Assembly: GCA_002778195.1 (NCBI GenBank)
Contig: PCDI01000019.1
Location: forward strand, 186,001 to 250,000
Direction of reading: 5' to 3'
DNA from: Raffaelea ambrosiae
Taxonomy: Eukaryota; Ascomycota; Sordariomycetes; Ophiostomatales; Ophiostomataceae
DNA: 64,000 nucleotides
Shown here: one piece after another, positions 39,256 to 49,826 of the stretch
Layout: every line of letters begins with the position of its first letter
Numbering within the stretch: the first letter of the stretch is position 1
Translations under genes and position numbers: made by a program
Notes under the pieces: generated by a model
What the model saw: only the letters and a program-made list of their open reading frames with translations
The model's database searches: none
What the model was told of the DNA's origin: nothing

Positions 39256-40605
39256 TCATCGGGGTGGGAAACGCCACGGCCTAGTTGTGCCTGTAGTGGC
39301 AATAGGTGACATCCCGAGCATGTCCCGGAAAAGCGACGCTAAATCATCGCTGTCTGAATGCGTATCACTCTGTCCTTGTCCGTGTGAGCCGTTATCGTCT
39401 TCACCTTCTTCACCGCTGCTGTCTGTCTCTGTGAAATTACTCGGGAATCTGTAGCAGTTGGTGGGCTGCTTAGTTTGCTCATGAACTGGTGGCGGTGCGT
39501 CGTCTTGATCTCCGTCTGAAACTGGACTCAATCTCTCACCCTCCATTGCAAGGTCGTGACTGCTGCCCAGATGCGTGGGGATGGGGCAATCCGTACCCAA
39601 GTTCTCCGGCGTCAGTGCTGCTTCGTCTCGCAACGCGTGAGGCCACAAGGCAGACTGCATGTGTTGCAGATTGACAGGAAGTTTCAGAGACTGCTCAGCC
39701 AGTGTCGATGGCAATCCCTGTCGTTTCTTTCTCCAGAGTGCACGCAATTCGAACCAGTAGTTGTAATGCTCGCATGTCAGGCTGTCGCGTGCGGGTGGTT
39801 CATATGCGATCCAGGCATCAATAAGCAGGCAGGCTATAAGCTGGAGCTTTTTTTGCCGGTTCTTCCTGGATAGCACAGGGCTGGGTAGTGATGCTTGTCG
39901 GAATTGCTTTCTGGCTTCAACAAACTGTGCAAGAGTCGTCTCCACAACCGAGCGAGGCCAGTCCATGTCTTCGGCCACGAAGTCGTAAAAGTTCTCGTAG
40001 GCAGCAAACTCCCTGTAGAGCAGCAAAAGGCGGAAAAAAATCAAGACATTTCTCACTATCACGTTTGGCACCTTGCGGAACACCGGGAACAGCTTATTGG
40101 AGATGAGAACTTCAACCATCTTAATGGGGTGCGGATGTAGAAAGGTGCAGCCTCTAAGCAGAGGCAGCTGTCTGATGGCCTTTGGATGCTGCAAGCTGTT
40201 GCTGGCTGGCGGAGAAAAGACGCCGCTCTGTTCTGACTTCAGTGCTCTGTTTCCTTTGGCCCGTACTTGCACTTGACTGGTGTCGATGTTGCCATACTTT
40301 TCCTGTTTCTTTTTGATTTTTCTGTGCATTGACCGAGTGACTACCTGGCTGGGTCCGTCATCAACCGATGCTGCTGTCTTTCTAGCCTTCGCTTCCCATC
40401 TGGCAATTCCCTTTTTGACCCTCTTTTCTTTTTTGGTCATTTCTCTCGTCTGGATCTTCGTGCGTTTCTTCTTGCGCGCCTGCTTAACATCAGGCTCGGC
40501 GCCTGTTGATAACTCCTTCCTTTTGCTGTCACTCGGGTCTGCGATAGTAAGGTTCATCATTGAAAGATAGGGCGTGCCGGGAGGCTCTACTTTGACTACA
40601 GGCAT
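39256..40605 (-). CDS. Basic-N/acidic-C orphan protein, probably nuclear
   Basis: Single exon, 449 residues from ATG 40605 (context CAAGATGCC); the frame runs on upstream to a TTG through T-rich leader sequence, which I exclude. Residues 40-110 are strongly basic with KQARKKKRTK and HRKIKKKQEK (bipartite nuclear-localisation-like). The middle is predicted helical with LLLYREFAAYENFYDFVAED, LQLIACLLIDAWIAYEPPA and EHYNYWFELRALWRKKRQGL. The C-terminus is acidic (SSGEEGEDDNG and SDSDDLASLFRDMLG). No known domain is recognised. It could be a chromatin- or RNA-associated protein; that rests only on charge pattern. Confidence 0.55.
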   Translation of the reverse strand: MPVVKVEPPGTPYLSMMNLTIADPSDSKRKELSTGAEPDVKQARKKKRTKIQTREMTKKEKRVKKGIARWEAKARKTAASVDDGPSQVVTRSMHRKIKKKQEKYGNIDTSQVQVRAKGNRALKSEQSGVFSPPASNSLQHPKAIRQLPLLRGCTFLHPHPIKMVEVLISNKLFPVFRKVPNVIVRNVLIFFRLLLLYREFAAYENFYDFVAEDMDWPRSVVETTLAQFVEARKQFRQASLPSPVLSRKNRQKKLQLIACLLIDAWIAYEPPARDSLTCEHYNYWFELRALWRKKRQGLPSTLAEQSLKLPVNLQHMQSALWPHALRDEAALTPENLGTDCPIPTHLGSSHDLAMEGERLSPVSDGDQDDAPPPVHEQTKQPTNCYRFPSNFTETDSSGEEGEDDNGSHGQGQSDTHSDSDDLASLFRDMLGMSPIATTGTTRPWRFPPR

Positions 40606-41311
40606 CTTGAAAAACGTGCCTTTGGAGGAATGTCGAGTGGCCGTGTATGGGTGAGGTCTGAGAAAGACAGTTCTTGGATGGCAGAGTCGTGAATTATCTT
40701 GAGGATCCGTAGGTGACAAAGAATTGGGCGATGCGAGCGTGAAAGTATGGGAAAATTGGAACGAGAAAAGAAAAAAAAAGACACAAGTAAAGGATGGAAG
40801 TTCTAACGCATATGAATTAATTTTGCCCAAATGTGAGCAAAACAGAGGCAGTGGGTGTTTGTGAGTGTTCAAATGAGGAAGGAACGACTGATGCGATTGC
40901 CTTGAGGTGCTGCTCTCCGTTCTATGCGGAGCTTAATAGAAGGAACATCAGTATACCTGCCGTTCACGGAAGTCAATAACTTTCGCTAGTAGGACGCATC
41001 ATTCTCCTGCTATGTTTATAAGCCATCGTGCAAGCCAATGTCACGAAGTAAGAGGATAACATAGAATAACAGATCATGACAGAACATGCATATTCGTGTC
41101 AAGACTCGACTTCTTACAGACTCCTCTGGAACGCTGTTCCCCGACTCCCTATGGTACCACGCAATCCACAGTCCATTCTGCAGAGCCCTCTGACCTGGTA
41201 TATTTTAAACTTCATTTTCAAGTCCAGCTTCAACTCCAGCTTCTCCGCCTCCATTTTGGACTCCTGTTGTGCTCATTCATTCGTCCCTCATGCATTCCAC
41301 CCCCGATGGTT
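40606..41311. other. Intergenic
   Basis: 706 bp: leader and promoter of the orphan gene (pyrimidine-rich on the minus strand near 40760-40780) and the 3' region of the alcohol dehydrogenase gene. No gene seen. Confidence 0.4.
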
Positions 41312-42349
41312 CTACTCCCGCATGTCCACAACAATCTTGAACCGCGCCTTGCCCGAGTACAGCCGCTCGAATGCACTCTGGATGTCCGAGAACTTGTACG
41401 TCTCGATCAGGGCCTTGATGTTTTTGGATTTGGCAAACGCCACCGCCTCCTGCGAGTCTATCGCGTGGCCCGACGGGAAGCTCGTCAAGGTCAGCGCCCG
41501 GGCCATCAGCGGCGCCACGTCAATGGTCACGCCGCTCAGCGGTGCCAGCGCCAGCATGGTGCCGCTCGCCTGCAGGCCCCAGAGCAGGGGGCCGAGCGCG
41601 TCCGGCTGGGGGGCGGTGCAGATGATGCACGCCGCGCCGCCATACGTGGACTGCAGCACCTGCGCAACATTCTCTGTGCTCGAGTCGATGTAGCCGATGG
41701 CGCCCAGCTGGGTGGCAAACTCGCGCTTGGAGGTGCCCGACGACACGGCCACCACGTCGTAGCCCATCTTGCTGGCGTACTGGACGGACAAGTGGCCCAG
41801 GGCGCCGAGGCCCTGGACGGCGACCACGTTGCCCTGCTCGATGTGCTGCTTGCGCAGAGCATTGAAGGCGGTGACGCCGGCGCACAGCAGGGGTGCCGTT
41901 TCCACCGGGTCGGCGTCCGCGGGCAGGAGCACGGTAGCCTCGGCGCGCAGGAGGGCATACTGGGCGAATCCTCCGTCGCGACTGACGCCGTTGACCTCCT
42001 CGTGGTCACAGCCCTGGAAGAAGCCGCGCTCGCAGGTGCGGCAGCTCTGGTCGTGGCCGCCATGCCAGGGCCCGCCGACGCGCTCTCCGACCCTGAAGCG
42101 CTTCACGCCCGCACCGACAGCCACGATGTCGCCGACCATTTCGTGGCCGAGGACGATGGGATACGGCTTCTGAACGTGGGGCATACCAAAGGTGTGAACG
42201 TAGCCGTCGCTGCCACAAAGGCCGCAGGCGAGGATCTTGATGAGGACCTCGCCCTCGCCGGGGCTCTTCAGGGGGGTGTCGCGGATGGTGACAGGACCGG
42301 CGAGCTTGTCGACAAAAGCCGCCTTGTAGGTGCTCGGGAGAGAAACCAT
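41312..42349 (-). CDS. Zinc-containing alcohol dehydrogenase (MDR)
   Basis: Single exon, 345 residues, with ATG at 42349. The GroES-like domain carries Cys43 in ACGLCGSDGYVHTFG and the GHE motif (VLGHEMVGDIVAVG), both catalytic-zinc ligands. The structural-zinc lobe reads GGHDQSCRTCERGFFQGC: His stands where many ADHs have the first Cys, as in a fungal subgroup with GPWHGGHD. The Rossmann motif is VAVQGLGALGHLSVQYASKMG. It oxidises alcohols or reduces aldehydes with NAD(P); substrate unknown. NADP preference is suggested by SSGTSKRE after the second strand. Intact, with no introns. Confidence 0.85.
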   Translation of the reverse strand: MVSLPSTYKAAFVDKLAGPVTIRDTPLKSPGEGEVLIKILACGLCGSDGYVHTFGMPHVQKPYPIVLGHEMVGDIVAVGAGVKRFRVGERVGGPWHGGHDQSCRTCERGFFQGCDHEEVNGVSRDGGFAQYALLRAEATVLLPADADPVETAPLLCAGVTAFNALRKQHIEQGNVVAVQGLGALGHLSVQYASKMGYDVVAVSSGTSKREFATQLGAIGYIDSSTENVAQVLQSTYGGAACIICTAPQPDALGPLLWGLQASGTMLALAPLSGVTIDVAPLMARALTLTSFPSGHAIDSQEAVAFAKSKNIKALIETYKFSDIQSAFERLYSGKARFKIVVDMRE

Positions 42350-43697
42350 GACGAACCTAGAAATCTGTCGTGCCTGACTTATTGGAGTTGCGTAGTGTAA
42401 GTTCTTGATAGAACGTCTTGGAATGGAACGTCAATGACAAACACCCCTTGCAAGTTTTTTGTCTCACAGAAAGAGAAGCAAGTGTTGATGGTGAAGAGGA
42501 AATGCCCAAGACGCAATGTTAAGAGAAGAAAGCAGCGGCCATCTATTTTATATTGTTCTCCCAGCTAGAGGCTTGCTCGGTGTACTTGCATCCTGTAAGC
42601 CACGGTGGAACACTGACGTAGCTGCCATCACTACTACTCGAGGACCTCGAACCAACTTGGGGTCAGTCCTATGTCCCTCTAGACTTACTCAAGGCTGCCA
42701 AGGACGACATGGCGCGAGTTCGAGACCATCACGGAGTTGTCCCCGTGGTCAAAGAAAGCGGCGAATGAGAAAACAGAGTGGGAGCTAATACAGCAAATCC
42801 CGGCGAGCCAATGCCATCCCTCGCGTCCTTCCCCATCCTTAACTCCAGCGGATGAAGACTTCCTGTGTCATGAAATCCCATGGAATAAGTAAGAGCACAA
42901 ACAAAGATCTCACTTATTTGACAAACGTGTTTGTCATCGACTTGCAGGAGGATGGATGCCCTGGCAGGCCCCTGTTTTTGTCAGCCCGTCGGTTTTGGAA
43001 GCACTGAGATTTTCCGGTCCCCGTCGAGTCTCACTGCTCTTTCCACCCAGGTTCGGGTTTATTAGTGGGTAAATGTTCCAAGTCCGCGAGCTAAGACGGA
43101 GCAGATCGACCAGAGCAGACCACGACACGGGTAGTCATTTCGACACAAGCAGTTTTTTGGGGGGGGGGTTTTTTGCATTGCCCGGTGCTATTTTCTGTAT
43201 TCTGATAAATATTTGTTTAACCTTTTAACTGTATTTGTTACCCGTTATATTGCTTACATAGTTGCCTCTTAAATTTAAGCATATAATTGATTTCTATTTC
43301 TGATTTAGTTCAATATGTGATGCCAACCATCACCGCCGACAGGGCCTGGGAGCGAGGACCGCTCTGCTCTTGTTTTACGGCTCTAGCAGTGATGGCTTTA
43401 TCCAAGACCTCAGCTGTAAGATACGATAGCAAACACTCATACAGGACCTTGGTTGACGTCTAGAGAGACAGGGTGAGATAATAGGTCTACTGGTACTGGC
43501 TTTTTCTTTTCTTTTCTTTTCTTTTCTTTTTTTGCTTTTTTGCTTTTTTGCTTTTTTCCTTCTTTTTTTCTTTTTTTTTTTTGTGAGAAACCCATTCCTT
43601 TTGAACCAGTTTTACAAAGAAAGGAACTAGGTTGCGGCAGTCTACATCCACCCTACTGATTCTTTCTTTTGGGTGCAAAATCTCGATCATTGTGGCG
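42350..43697. other. Intergenic, with homopolymer and TTTTC/TTTTG repeats
   Basis: About 1.35 kb without a gene. About 10 G followed by T's occurs near 43156-43170; TTTTC repeats at 43501-43530 pass into TTTTTTGC repeats and a long T tract to about 43582. Two short coding-like frames were judged chance. Confidence 0.45.
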
Positions 43698-44447
43698 TCA
43701 TTTCGTTTCGAAACTGCCGTCGTCGGTTGCAAAAATTTCCTCCAGTCGCTCGTCATACTGCGCCTGCTCGTTCACCTTCCTGGCCACAAAGCCTAGCGCG
43801 TCACGGTCCCACAGCGTCAGCAGCATCCGACTGCACCCACACGTTCAGGTGCTTTGATGCAGCCTCTTTGACCCCATGGCTGTAATCACATAGGTACTTC
43901 CGGAAGTTGTATCGCTTTTGAAAAAACGACAGCTCGCGAATGATGTCCACATCTTCGGCTAGGGCATCCTCAACGGTGATTCTTCCTCTCAAGAGCGGGC
44001 GGTTCTTTGCTATAGCTGTAGCGATTTGAAGGGTGTGAATGGGCCAAGACAGCAAGTATGAGCCATACATTTTGCAATAACATATTCTTATTTCAGTGCT
44101 CAAGGTGTCATGCACAGAGAAGGTGGGCTTTCTGCAGAGGGCGTTTAGAATTTCAACAGTACCACATACCTGCCCAACGGCTCTTGTAAATAATCTCGCT
44201 CTCTTTCTCTTCTTCCCTCCTTCTTCTTTTCTTCCATCACACATTCATCACCCGGCATTGCATCCAGCATCATATTTTCCGTTGTTGCCTTATTTCCAAG
44301 TACAGGAATTGGCCGTTTTAGGAATCTTTCAGAACGCTCCTGTAAAAATGCCATCATAACCAGTATGACGTCTACCTGGCCGTGCATCTTGTTTCTCAGC
44401 ACAACAACTGCATCTTCGATGGCCTCTTCAACAACAGATTTAGGAAC
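43698..44447 (-). pseudogene. Decayed gene of unknown family
   Basis: Coding-like sequence in pieces: KSVVEEAIEDAVVVLRNKM and QVDVILVMMAFLQERSERF (44447-44300), then, across a 38-nt possible intron 44132-44169 (GTATGT...CTGCAG, in phase), KPTFSVHDTLSTEIR, SYLLSWPIHTLQIATAIAK and RELSFFQKRYNFRKYLCDY. The frame breaks near 43805, where an extra G in a GGG run would explain the shift, and resumes with RDALGFVARKVNEQAQYDER and GSFETK before a TGA at 43698. No start or family is recognised. Upstream fragments to about 44950 may belong to it. Confidence 0.35.
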
Positions 44448-44947
44448 GTCTCAGCCAGGCTGTCGGTTGTGATCATCGACTTTGTAAGAACTAACTAGTT
44501 AGTTACAATGTCCAACACAGACTTGGCAGGGTCGTTGTTCCAACTTGTGGGGCCCATTGCGTTGCCGAGACACTGCCGGCGCATATACGGATTAAGGGCA
44601 CGGCTGTAAGTCTCAACTAGCTTGTCAAAGTCTGAGCTAGTTAGTTGGCTGGTTGTCCCACGGGTTCGAGTTCTGCCATCCAGGGCCCGGCAATTGGACA
44701 CGCAAGCCTGGCGGATGGTTGTGCTCTTGTTGGAGGCTTGCAGGAGATGACTCCCTGGTTCACGCGGCACTCGAGGCATACGGTGTACTCGTATCTTCCA
44801 CAACAGCCAGTTCCTCCTACCTGGCGGTCCGGGTTCAAGCCGTTGGGCTGTTCTGATTGCTTTGACAGCCTCCCTGCAGTCCGTTATGGCGTCCTGGGCA
44901 GAGTTCCGGGGCAGCTGCATGCCAGTCTGTTGGCAGGTCCTGGTCAA

Positions 44948-45443
44948 ATTCCAGTGTCCTCATTGGGCGTTGCCAAAGTCGAAAATCGAAAATCTCACTC
45001 AACCGGTGTCTTACGGGGCCCTTTTCTTTGTCTTACCAGGTTGTCTGTAATAAGAGACTTACACAGATCTGTGATTGCAACACTCCTTAGTTCAACTTTT
45101 TTTTTCCCCTTGTCCACCGACCCTGAACCAGTCAAATCACAGTCGGTCACCCGTGTGTGGTTAATATTCTATTTTTTTTTTTCCTTTTCACTAGTGGTTG
45201 CGGGGCGAAACCGGCGATGGCAAAAGAAGAACCGTTCCCGGGAGGAAAAAAAATAAAAAATAAAAAAACTCTTCTCCCCCCCCCCTTCTTAAACCCCTCC
45301 TATTCCCCGCACCCACGACACTCAATCGAGACAACTTGACAACTCTCGACGACTCTTGACCTGCCGACACAGTGCTCTCCTGTCGACAACTCTCCCGCCG
45401 ACACAACAGCTTTGCTCTTTCTCTCGAAACTTTGCACTTCGCA
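44948..45443. promoter_or_regulatory. Promoter and CT-rich leader of the MetE-like gene
   Basis: T-rich and C-rich homopolymers (C-run near 45277-45286) precede a leader with repeated GACAACT / CGACAC words (45330-45415). The ATG follows at 45444 in the context CGCAATGG. Confidence 0.4.
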
Positions 45444-46801
45444 ATGGCTCCTCCGTTCCGCGCCGAGCACATGGGCTCGCTCCTCCGGCCCAAGGACCTC
45501 CTCGCGGCTCGCGAGGCCGTCCGCACGGGCAAGTCGGAGCAGGAGGCCGGCCTTGAGGCCGTCGAGAAGAAGGCCGTCGCCGACGTGGTGAAGCTGCAGC
45601 AGGAGCTCGGCTTCCGCGCGCTCGGCTCGGGCGAGTTTGTGCGCCAGCGCTTCTGGGGCCTCATGTGGGACGAGTTCGAGGGCACCATCCGCCTCGAGGA
45701 CGCCGAGGCCTCCATGTTCCGCCTCTACCACCCGGACGTCGTCTCGCTCATCGAGATGGACCGCAAGGTCATGCCCGGCGACAGCGTCATCGCCGGCACC
45801 AAGCTGCGCCACGACCCGGCCAAGAGCGTCTCCAACCTGCACGAGCTCAAGCTCGTCCAGGCCTCCCTGCCCAAGGAGAACTGGGCCGACATCAAGCTCA
45901 CCATGATCACCCCCGCCTGGTTCCACATGCGCTACAAGCAGGGCCGCGCCTACACCCCCGAGGCCTACGCCAGCGACGCCGAGTACTTTGCCGACGTCGC
46001 CAAGGTCTACCAGGACGAGCTGGCCCAGCTGTACGCCGCTGGTCTGCGGAATGTCCAGTTTGACGACCCGGGTCTGGCTTGTAAGTTTTCTTTTGCCTCG
46101 CTTCGCTTTTTTTCCTCGCTTCGCTCGTTCTCCTTTCTTTTCCTCGCTTCGCTCGTTTTCTTTTTTTCCTCGCTTCGCTCGTTTTCTTTCTTTGTCTCCC
46201 ACGTATACCAACCCAATACTCACGAACGGTAGACTTCTGCTCGGAAAAGTTCCGCCAGGGCTGGGCCGACGACAAGGACAACATCGGCTCCGTCGACGAC
46301 CTCCTCGACGCCTACATCAAGCTCTACAACGACTGCATCGCCAAGGCCCCCGCCGACCTCCACACCGGCGTCCACCTGTGCCGCGGCAACTTCATCGGCG
46401 GCCGCCACTTCGCCGAGGGCGCCTACGACATCATCGCCAAGAAGCTCTTCCAGGAACTCAACGTCAACACCTTCTACCTCGAGTACGACACCGCCCGCGC
46501 CGGCGGCTTCGAGCCCCTCAAGTTCCTCCCCGCCGGCAAGAACGTCGTCGTCGGCGCCATCAGCACCAAAGTCCGCGACCTCGAGGACAAGGACGAGGTC
46601 AAGGCCCGCATCCAGGCCGCCGCCAAGTACGTCGCCGAGGGCCGCGGCCAGGCCGTCGAGGAGGCTCTCAAGAGCATCTGCATCAGCCCCCAGTGCGGCT
46701 TCAGCACCCACGAGAGCGGCTACCCGCTGAGCGACGAGGACCAGCGCAAGAAGCTCTCCCTCGTCCGCACCATCGCCGACGAGATCTGGGGCGAGCCTTG
46801 A
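45444..46801 (+). CDS. MetE-like methyltransferase (cobalamin-independent methionine synthase C-domain family)
   Basis: Exon 1 is 45444-46080 and exon 2 is 46233-46801; intron 152 nt (donor GTAAGT, acceptor GGTAG). 401 residues. The fold is the UROD/MetE-type TIM barrel. Zinc-site residues of MetE are conserved in order: His260 and Cys262 (VHLCRGN), Glu296 (FYLEYD) and Cys367 (SPQCGF). The N-terminus MAPPFRAEHMGSLLRP and the blocks VQFDDPG and STHESGYPLS match stand-alone fungal and bacterial MetE-like proteins of about 370-400 residues. These lack the N-terminal barrel of true MetE, and their methyl donor is often unknown. Methyl transfer to a thiol is the family-level inference. The intron carries an unusual repeated motif described below. 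Confidence 0.85.
46095..46190. repeat. Repeated CCTCGCTTCGCTCG motif inside an intron
   Basis: Four near-identical copies of TTCCTCGCTTCGCTCGTTTT, separated by T-rich spacers, fill the middle of the MetE-like gene intron. Two further copies occur after the stop at about 46914 and 46962. Confidence 0.75.
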
Positions 46802-48318
46802 ACACACAATGTGTCTCTTGTCTCTTGTCTCTCCTCTTTCTCTCTTCCACACCATACCTTTCCTCGTTTTTTATTACGGCTGTGTAATTTCAACATCCAA
46901 GCCTTGTCTCTGTCCTCGCTTCGTTCAATTTCTTTTTCTTTTTTTTTTTCTTTTTGCTTTCCTCGCTTCGCTCGTATTCTCTTTTATGTACATACTGGCC
47001 CATATGGGGCGCGGAGTTCGCTTCTGGTCGCGTCTTTCGCAGTTTGGTTTGTCATGATCACGGTAGCTAGGGGTTGTGGGCTGTTTTTGTGTTCTCTTTT
47101 CCTATTTTTTTTGTCGGCATTTCTTATTTGCTCTGCATCGCATTGCATTCATACCAGGGGAAGACGGAATCAACTTCCAAAAAGCACGGAGTGGTCTACG
47201 GGTAACTAAAAAATTTCAACGGGAAATGCCAAGAGCATAGTATCCCATGTCTCTTATCAGGCTGGGAAAATATCAAACAAAAATGAATGTTATTCTGCTA
47301 TGGAGTGAGAAGTTTGCGTATACGTGACCCGGCTGCCACGGCTCACAAAGAAATCCCCCCCAGGGAACAAAGCCTCGGTCTTTCACGTCTCCTTGTTGAC
47401 CATAGCAAGCACGCAGCAGCTTTTCATCACCAACGACAAGATAACCCAACGGCGTCGTCATGATGCATGTGGCTGCTGTGGACCACGCGGTCTCGTGATG
47501 CTTCGCCACAGCTCGGTGTAATTCGATAGGCTGAATTAAATCCGTGGACACCTCTCTGGGTCCGAAGAGCAGCCGGCCCCGACCTGATTCTCCGGGGAAT
47601 AGATACCTTATCCCGAAAGTCCACCGCAGCGACATTGATTAACATCCACCGTCTAGGCCAGATTTTCAAGCAAGTGATGCGGAACGGACGTGTAAATGCG
47701 CATGGCCAAGAACCGGCCGACAGCTGCAGAGTGCCTGATATGTGCCTGGTCAGGGGGGCTCGTCAGAGAACACCTCACTTGGCGACTGCGGCCTTCTTCA
47801 CGGCGTGTCGCCCCTCCAGGCACCACCATGACCACTACGGCCCCATCGACATGGATTCGGAAAACCAGCTCCCTCTCATCGGTATGGGTAGAGCCATGCC
47901 CGTTGGCTTTGGTACTCTTTCCTGCTGGCCGTGTATCCTATTTTTCTTTGGTTTTGATAAAGAAAAATGTGGCAACCCAACTACGCTTTCGGCTCGCAAA
48001 GTAAGCGAAAGACAAGCTTGCAGTTTGAAAAGAGAGATAAATTTGAAGAAAAGAAACTCGAAGAGAGAATTTGGAGGAAACATCAGGACAAGTAACAATC
48101 ATCACGATCTCCGACAGCTCCTCGGATCCAGCTGTAAACCGACTGTGGAGAAGTGGCTGTCTCCGAGCGGGGAAAGAGCTTGTTTCTCAGCCCAACAGTC
48201 GCGCCTGCCGTTTTGAGAGGCCCGATTGCCGCATTGGCAAACCAGATGACGAGCAAGCCCAATCAACGGTAGCCTGTTTTCCCGCTTACACACAATTGGA
48301 ACCCTCGTGGGTCGAGCA
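46802..48318. other. Intergenic, with dispersed repeat copies
   Basis: About 1.5 kb. The first 200 bp is the 3' region of the MetE-like gene with two CCTCGCTTCGCT copies. The remainder has short frames only; an ATG at 47851 begins MDSENQLPLI and meets a GTATGG donor-like site, which might be a first exon but has no continuation I can support. Confidence 0.4.
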
Positions 48319-48324
48319 TATAAA
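48319..48324 (+). promoter_or_regulatory. TATA box of the methyltransferase gene
   Basis: TATAAA within GAGCATATAAACC, 88 nt upstream of the ATG at 48407. Confidence 0.55.
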
Positions 48325-48406
48325 CCCTCGCCGTGGACAAGGACGCAGACTGACCTGGTTCGTCCCGTGCTCTGCATTGACTTGTAGACCCCTCTCCCGA
48401 CGGGCA

Positions 48407-49423
48407 ATGTCATCATCTTTCCCTGTCGTGCGCCGCGCTGTGGCCTCGCTGCCCCCCCTCTGCTCGACAGCCTCGTCTCGATTTTTCGGCACATCCTTCA
48501 CGACAACCACCATACGAGCGCCCAGAAGAATGGCCTCCTCCTCCTCTTCTTCCTCCAAAAAGGACTGGTCCGCCGCCCAGTACCTCAAGTTCAACGACGA
48601 GCGCACGCGTGCCGTCCACGATCTTGTGTCCCGGGTGCCTCTGCCGGGTGGTCGGCTGCCACTCCGTACCACAGACACCAACAGCAACAAGCCTGCAACC
48701 GCGGACCTCCGCATCGTCGACCTTGGCTGCGGCCCGGGCAACTCGACCGCCGTGCTTGTCGACCGGTTCCCCGGTGCCCACGTCGCTGGCGTCGACTCCT
48801 CGCCCAACATGATCGAGCGCGCGCGCGCCACCCTGCCCGGCGTTCCGTTCAGCGAAGCCGATCTGCGGACGTACACGGCCCCCGCCGACCCGCCCGCCGA
48901 CCTGCTGCTGGCCAACGCCGTCTTCCAGTGGATCGGCCTGGCCGAGCGGCTGCCCACGATCCTGCGGCTGCTCCAGTCGATGCGCGCCGGTGGCGTGCTG
49001 GCCTACCAGGTGCCGGACAATTTTGACGAGCCGTCGCACCGGGCGATGCGGGACGTGGCCCGCGGCCAGGCGCCCGGCACCGCCGATGGCGTGTGGGTGC
49101 CGTATCTGCGCGACCTCGTCGACCGCGACCCCATCGAGACGCCCGAGACCATCTACGACACGCTGGTGCCGCACGCGTCGTCCGTGGACGTCTGGCACAC
49201 GTCGTACTACCACATTCTGGCGGGCGGCGCCCACGACATTGTCGAGTGGGTCAAGGGCACCGGCCTGCAGCCGTTTGTGCACGCGCTGCCGGAAGACGGC
49301 GGCGTACGGGAGGCCTTTCTGCAGGCTTATGAGGACCGTCTGAAAGAGTTTTACCGGCCACGGGCAGACAGGTCCGTCATGATCAAGTATCCCAGGTTGT
49401 TTGTCGTCGCCGTGAAGAAGTGA
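48407..49423 (+). CDS. Trans-aconitate methyltransferase-like protein
   Basis: Single exon, 338 residues from ATG 48407. SAM-dependent class I fold: motif I VDLGCGPGNSTAVLVDRFPG, motif II-like GVDSSPNMIERARA, FSEADLRTY, and ANAVFQWIGLAERLPTILR, which match the Tam/Tmt1 family. VWHTSYYHILAG and the C-terminal YPRLFVVAVKK also fit. The enzyme methylates trans-aconitate, an inhibitor of aconitase. The first 41 residues are Ser/Thr/Arg-rich and lack acidic residues (VVRRAVASLPPLCSTASSRF), like a mitochondrial presequence. A second ATG at 48530 (MASSSSSSSKKDWS) starts where bacterial Tam begins. Two isoforms from leaky scanning are possible. The frame upstream of the first ATG is non-coding leader. 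Confidence 0.85.
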   Translation: MSSSFPVVRRAVASLPPLCSTASSRFFGTSFTTTTIRAPRRMASSSSSSSKKDWSAAQYLKFNDERTRAVHDLVSRVPLPGGRLPLRTTDTNSNKPATADLRIVDLGCGPGNSTAVLVDRFPGAHVAGVDSSPNMIERARATLPGVPFSEADLRTYTAPADPPADLLLANAVFQWIGLAERLPTILRLLQSMRAGGVLAYQVPDNFDEPSHRAMRDVARGQAPGTADGVWVPYLRDLVDRDPIETPETIYDTLVPHASSVDVWHTSYYHILAGGAHDIVEWVKGTGLQPFVHALPEDGGVREAFLQAYEDRLKEFYRPRADRSVMIKYPRLFVVAVKK

Positions 49424-49826
49424 GAAGGGAATACAGAGGATGTAGAACTGTAGAAACACATTTGGAAACACGACAGACTACGGTAATGGAACCAGACGAT
49501 GTTCTTTCATCTGCATTTTACTATTCTTGTTTTACATTTCCGTTCGTAGCAAAACGCAGTGACCCCATGCGCCTTCTGGTATCCCCCGCCCCTGTCGAAC
49601 AGAACCAGCGTGAAAGCAAAAAAAAACACACAAAAAGTACAAAAAAGGAAAAGAAGCAAAAAATGCTCACAAAAGCCGGAAGAAAACATTGGCCCAACTT
49701 GAACACCCAGATGAAAGACAAAAGAAAGAAGGAAATCAAGAGAAAAGCAAAGGACCAAAAGGAACACGCCCACCCATCAGAAAAACGATGATGCCTGTCG
49801 CAGAAATATAATCACCCCGCCCGCGA
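49424..49826. other. Convergent intergenic region
   Basis: 403 bp, A-rich on the plus strand from 49610 to 49770, between the methyltransferase and the convergent Rpd3 gene. The open frames here are Lys-rich artefacts of A-rich DNA. Confidence 0.5.

Noticed and set aside
44660..44700. GGTTCGAGTTC word resembling a tRNA T-arm
   Set aside because: The stems do not pair and no acceptor or anticodon arms can be folded around it.
45300..46223. 307-codon minus-strand frame with KENERSEEKK repeats
   Set aside because: The repeats are the reverse of the intronic CCTCGCTTCGCTCG element; the rest is the antisense of exon 1.
48413..49471. 352-codon minus-strand frame opposite the methyltransferase
   Set aside because: Shadow frame; Arg/His/Gly-rich without homology.
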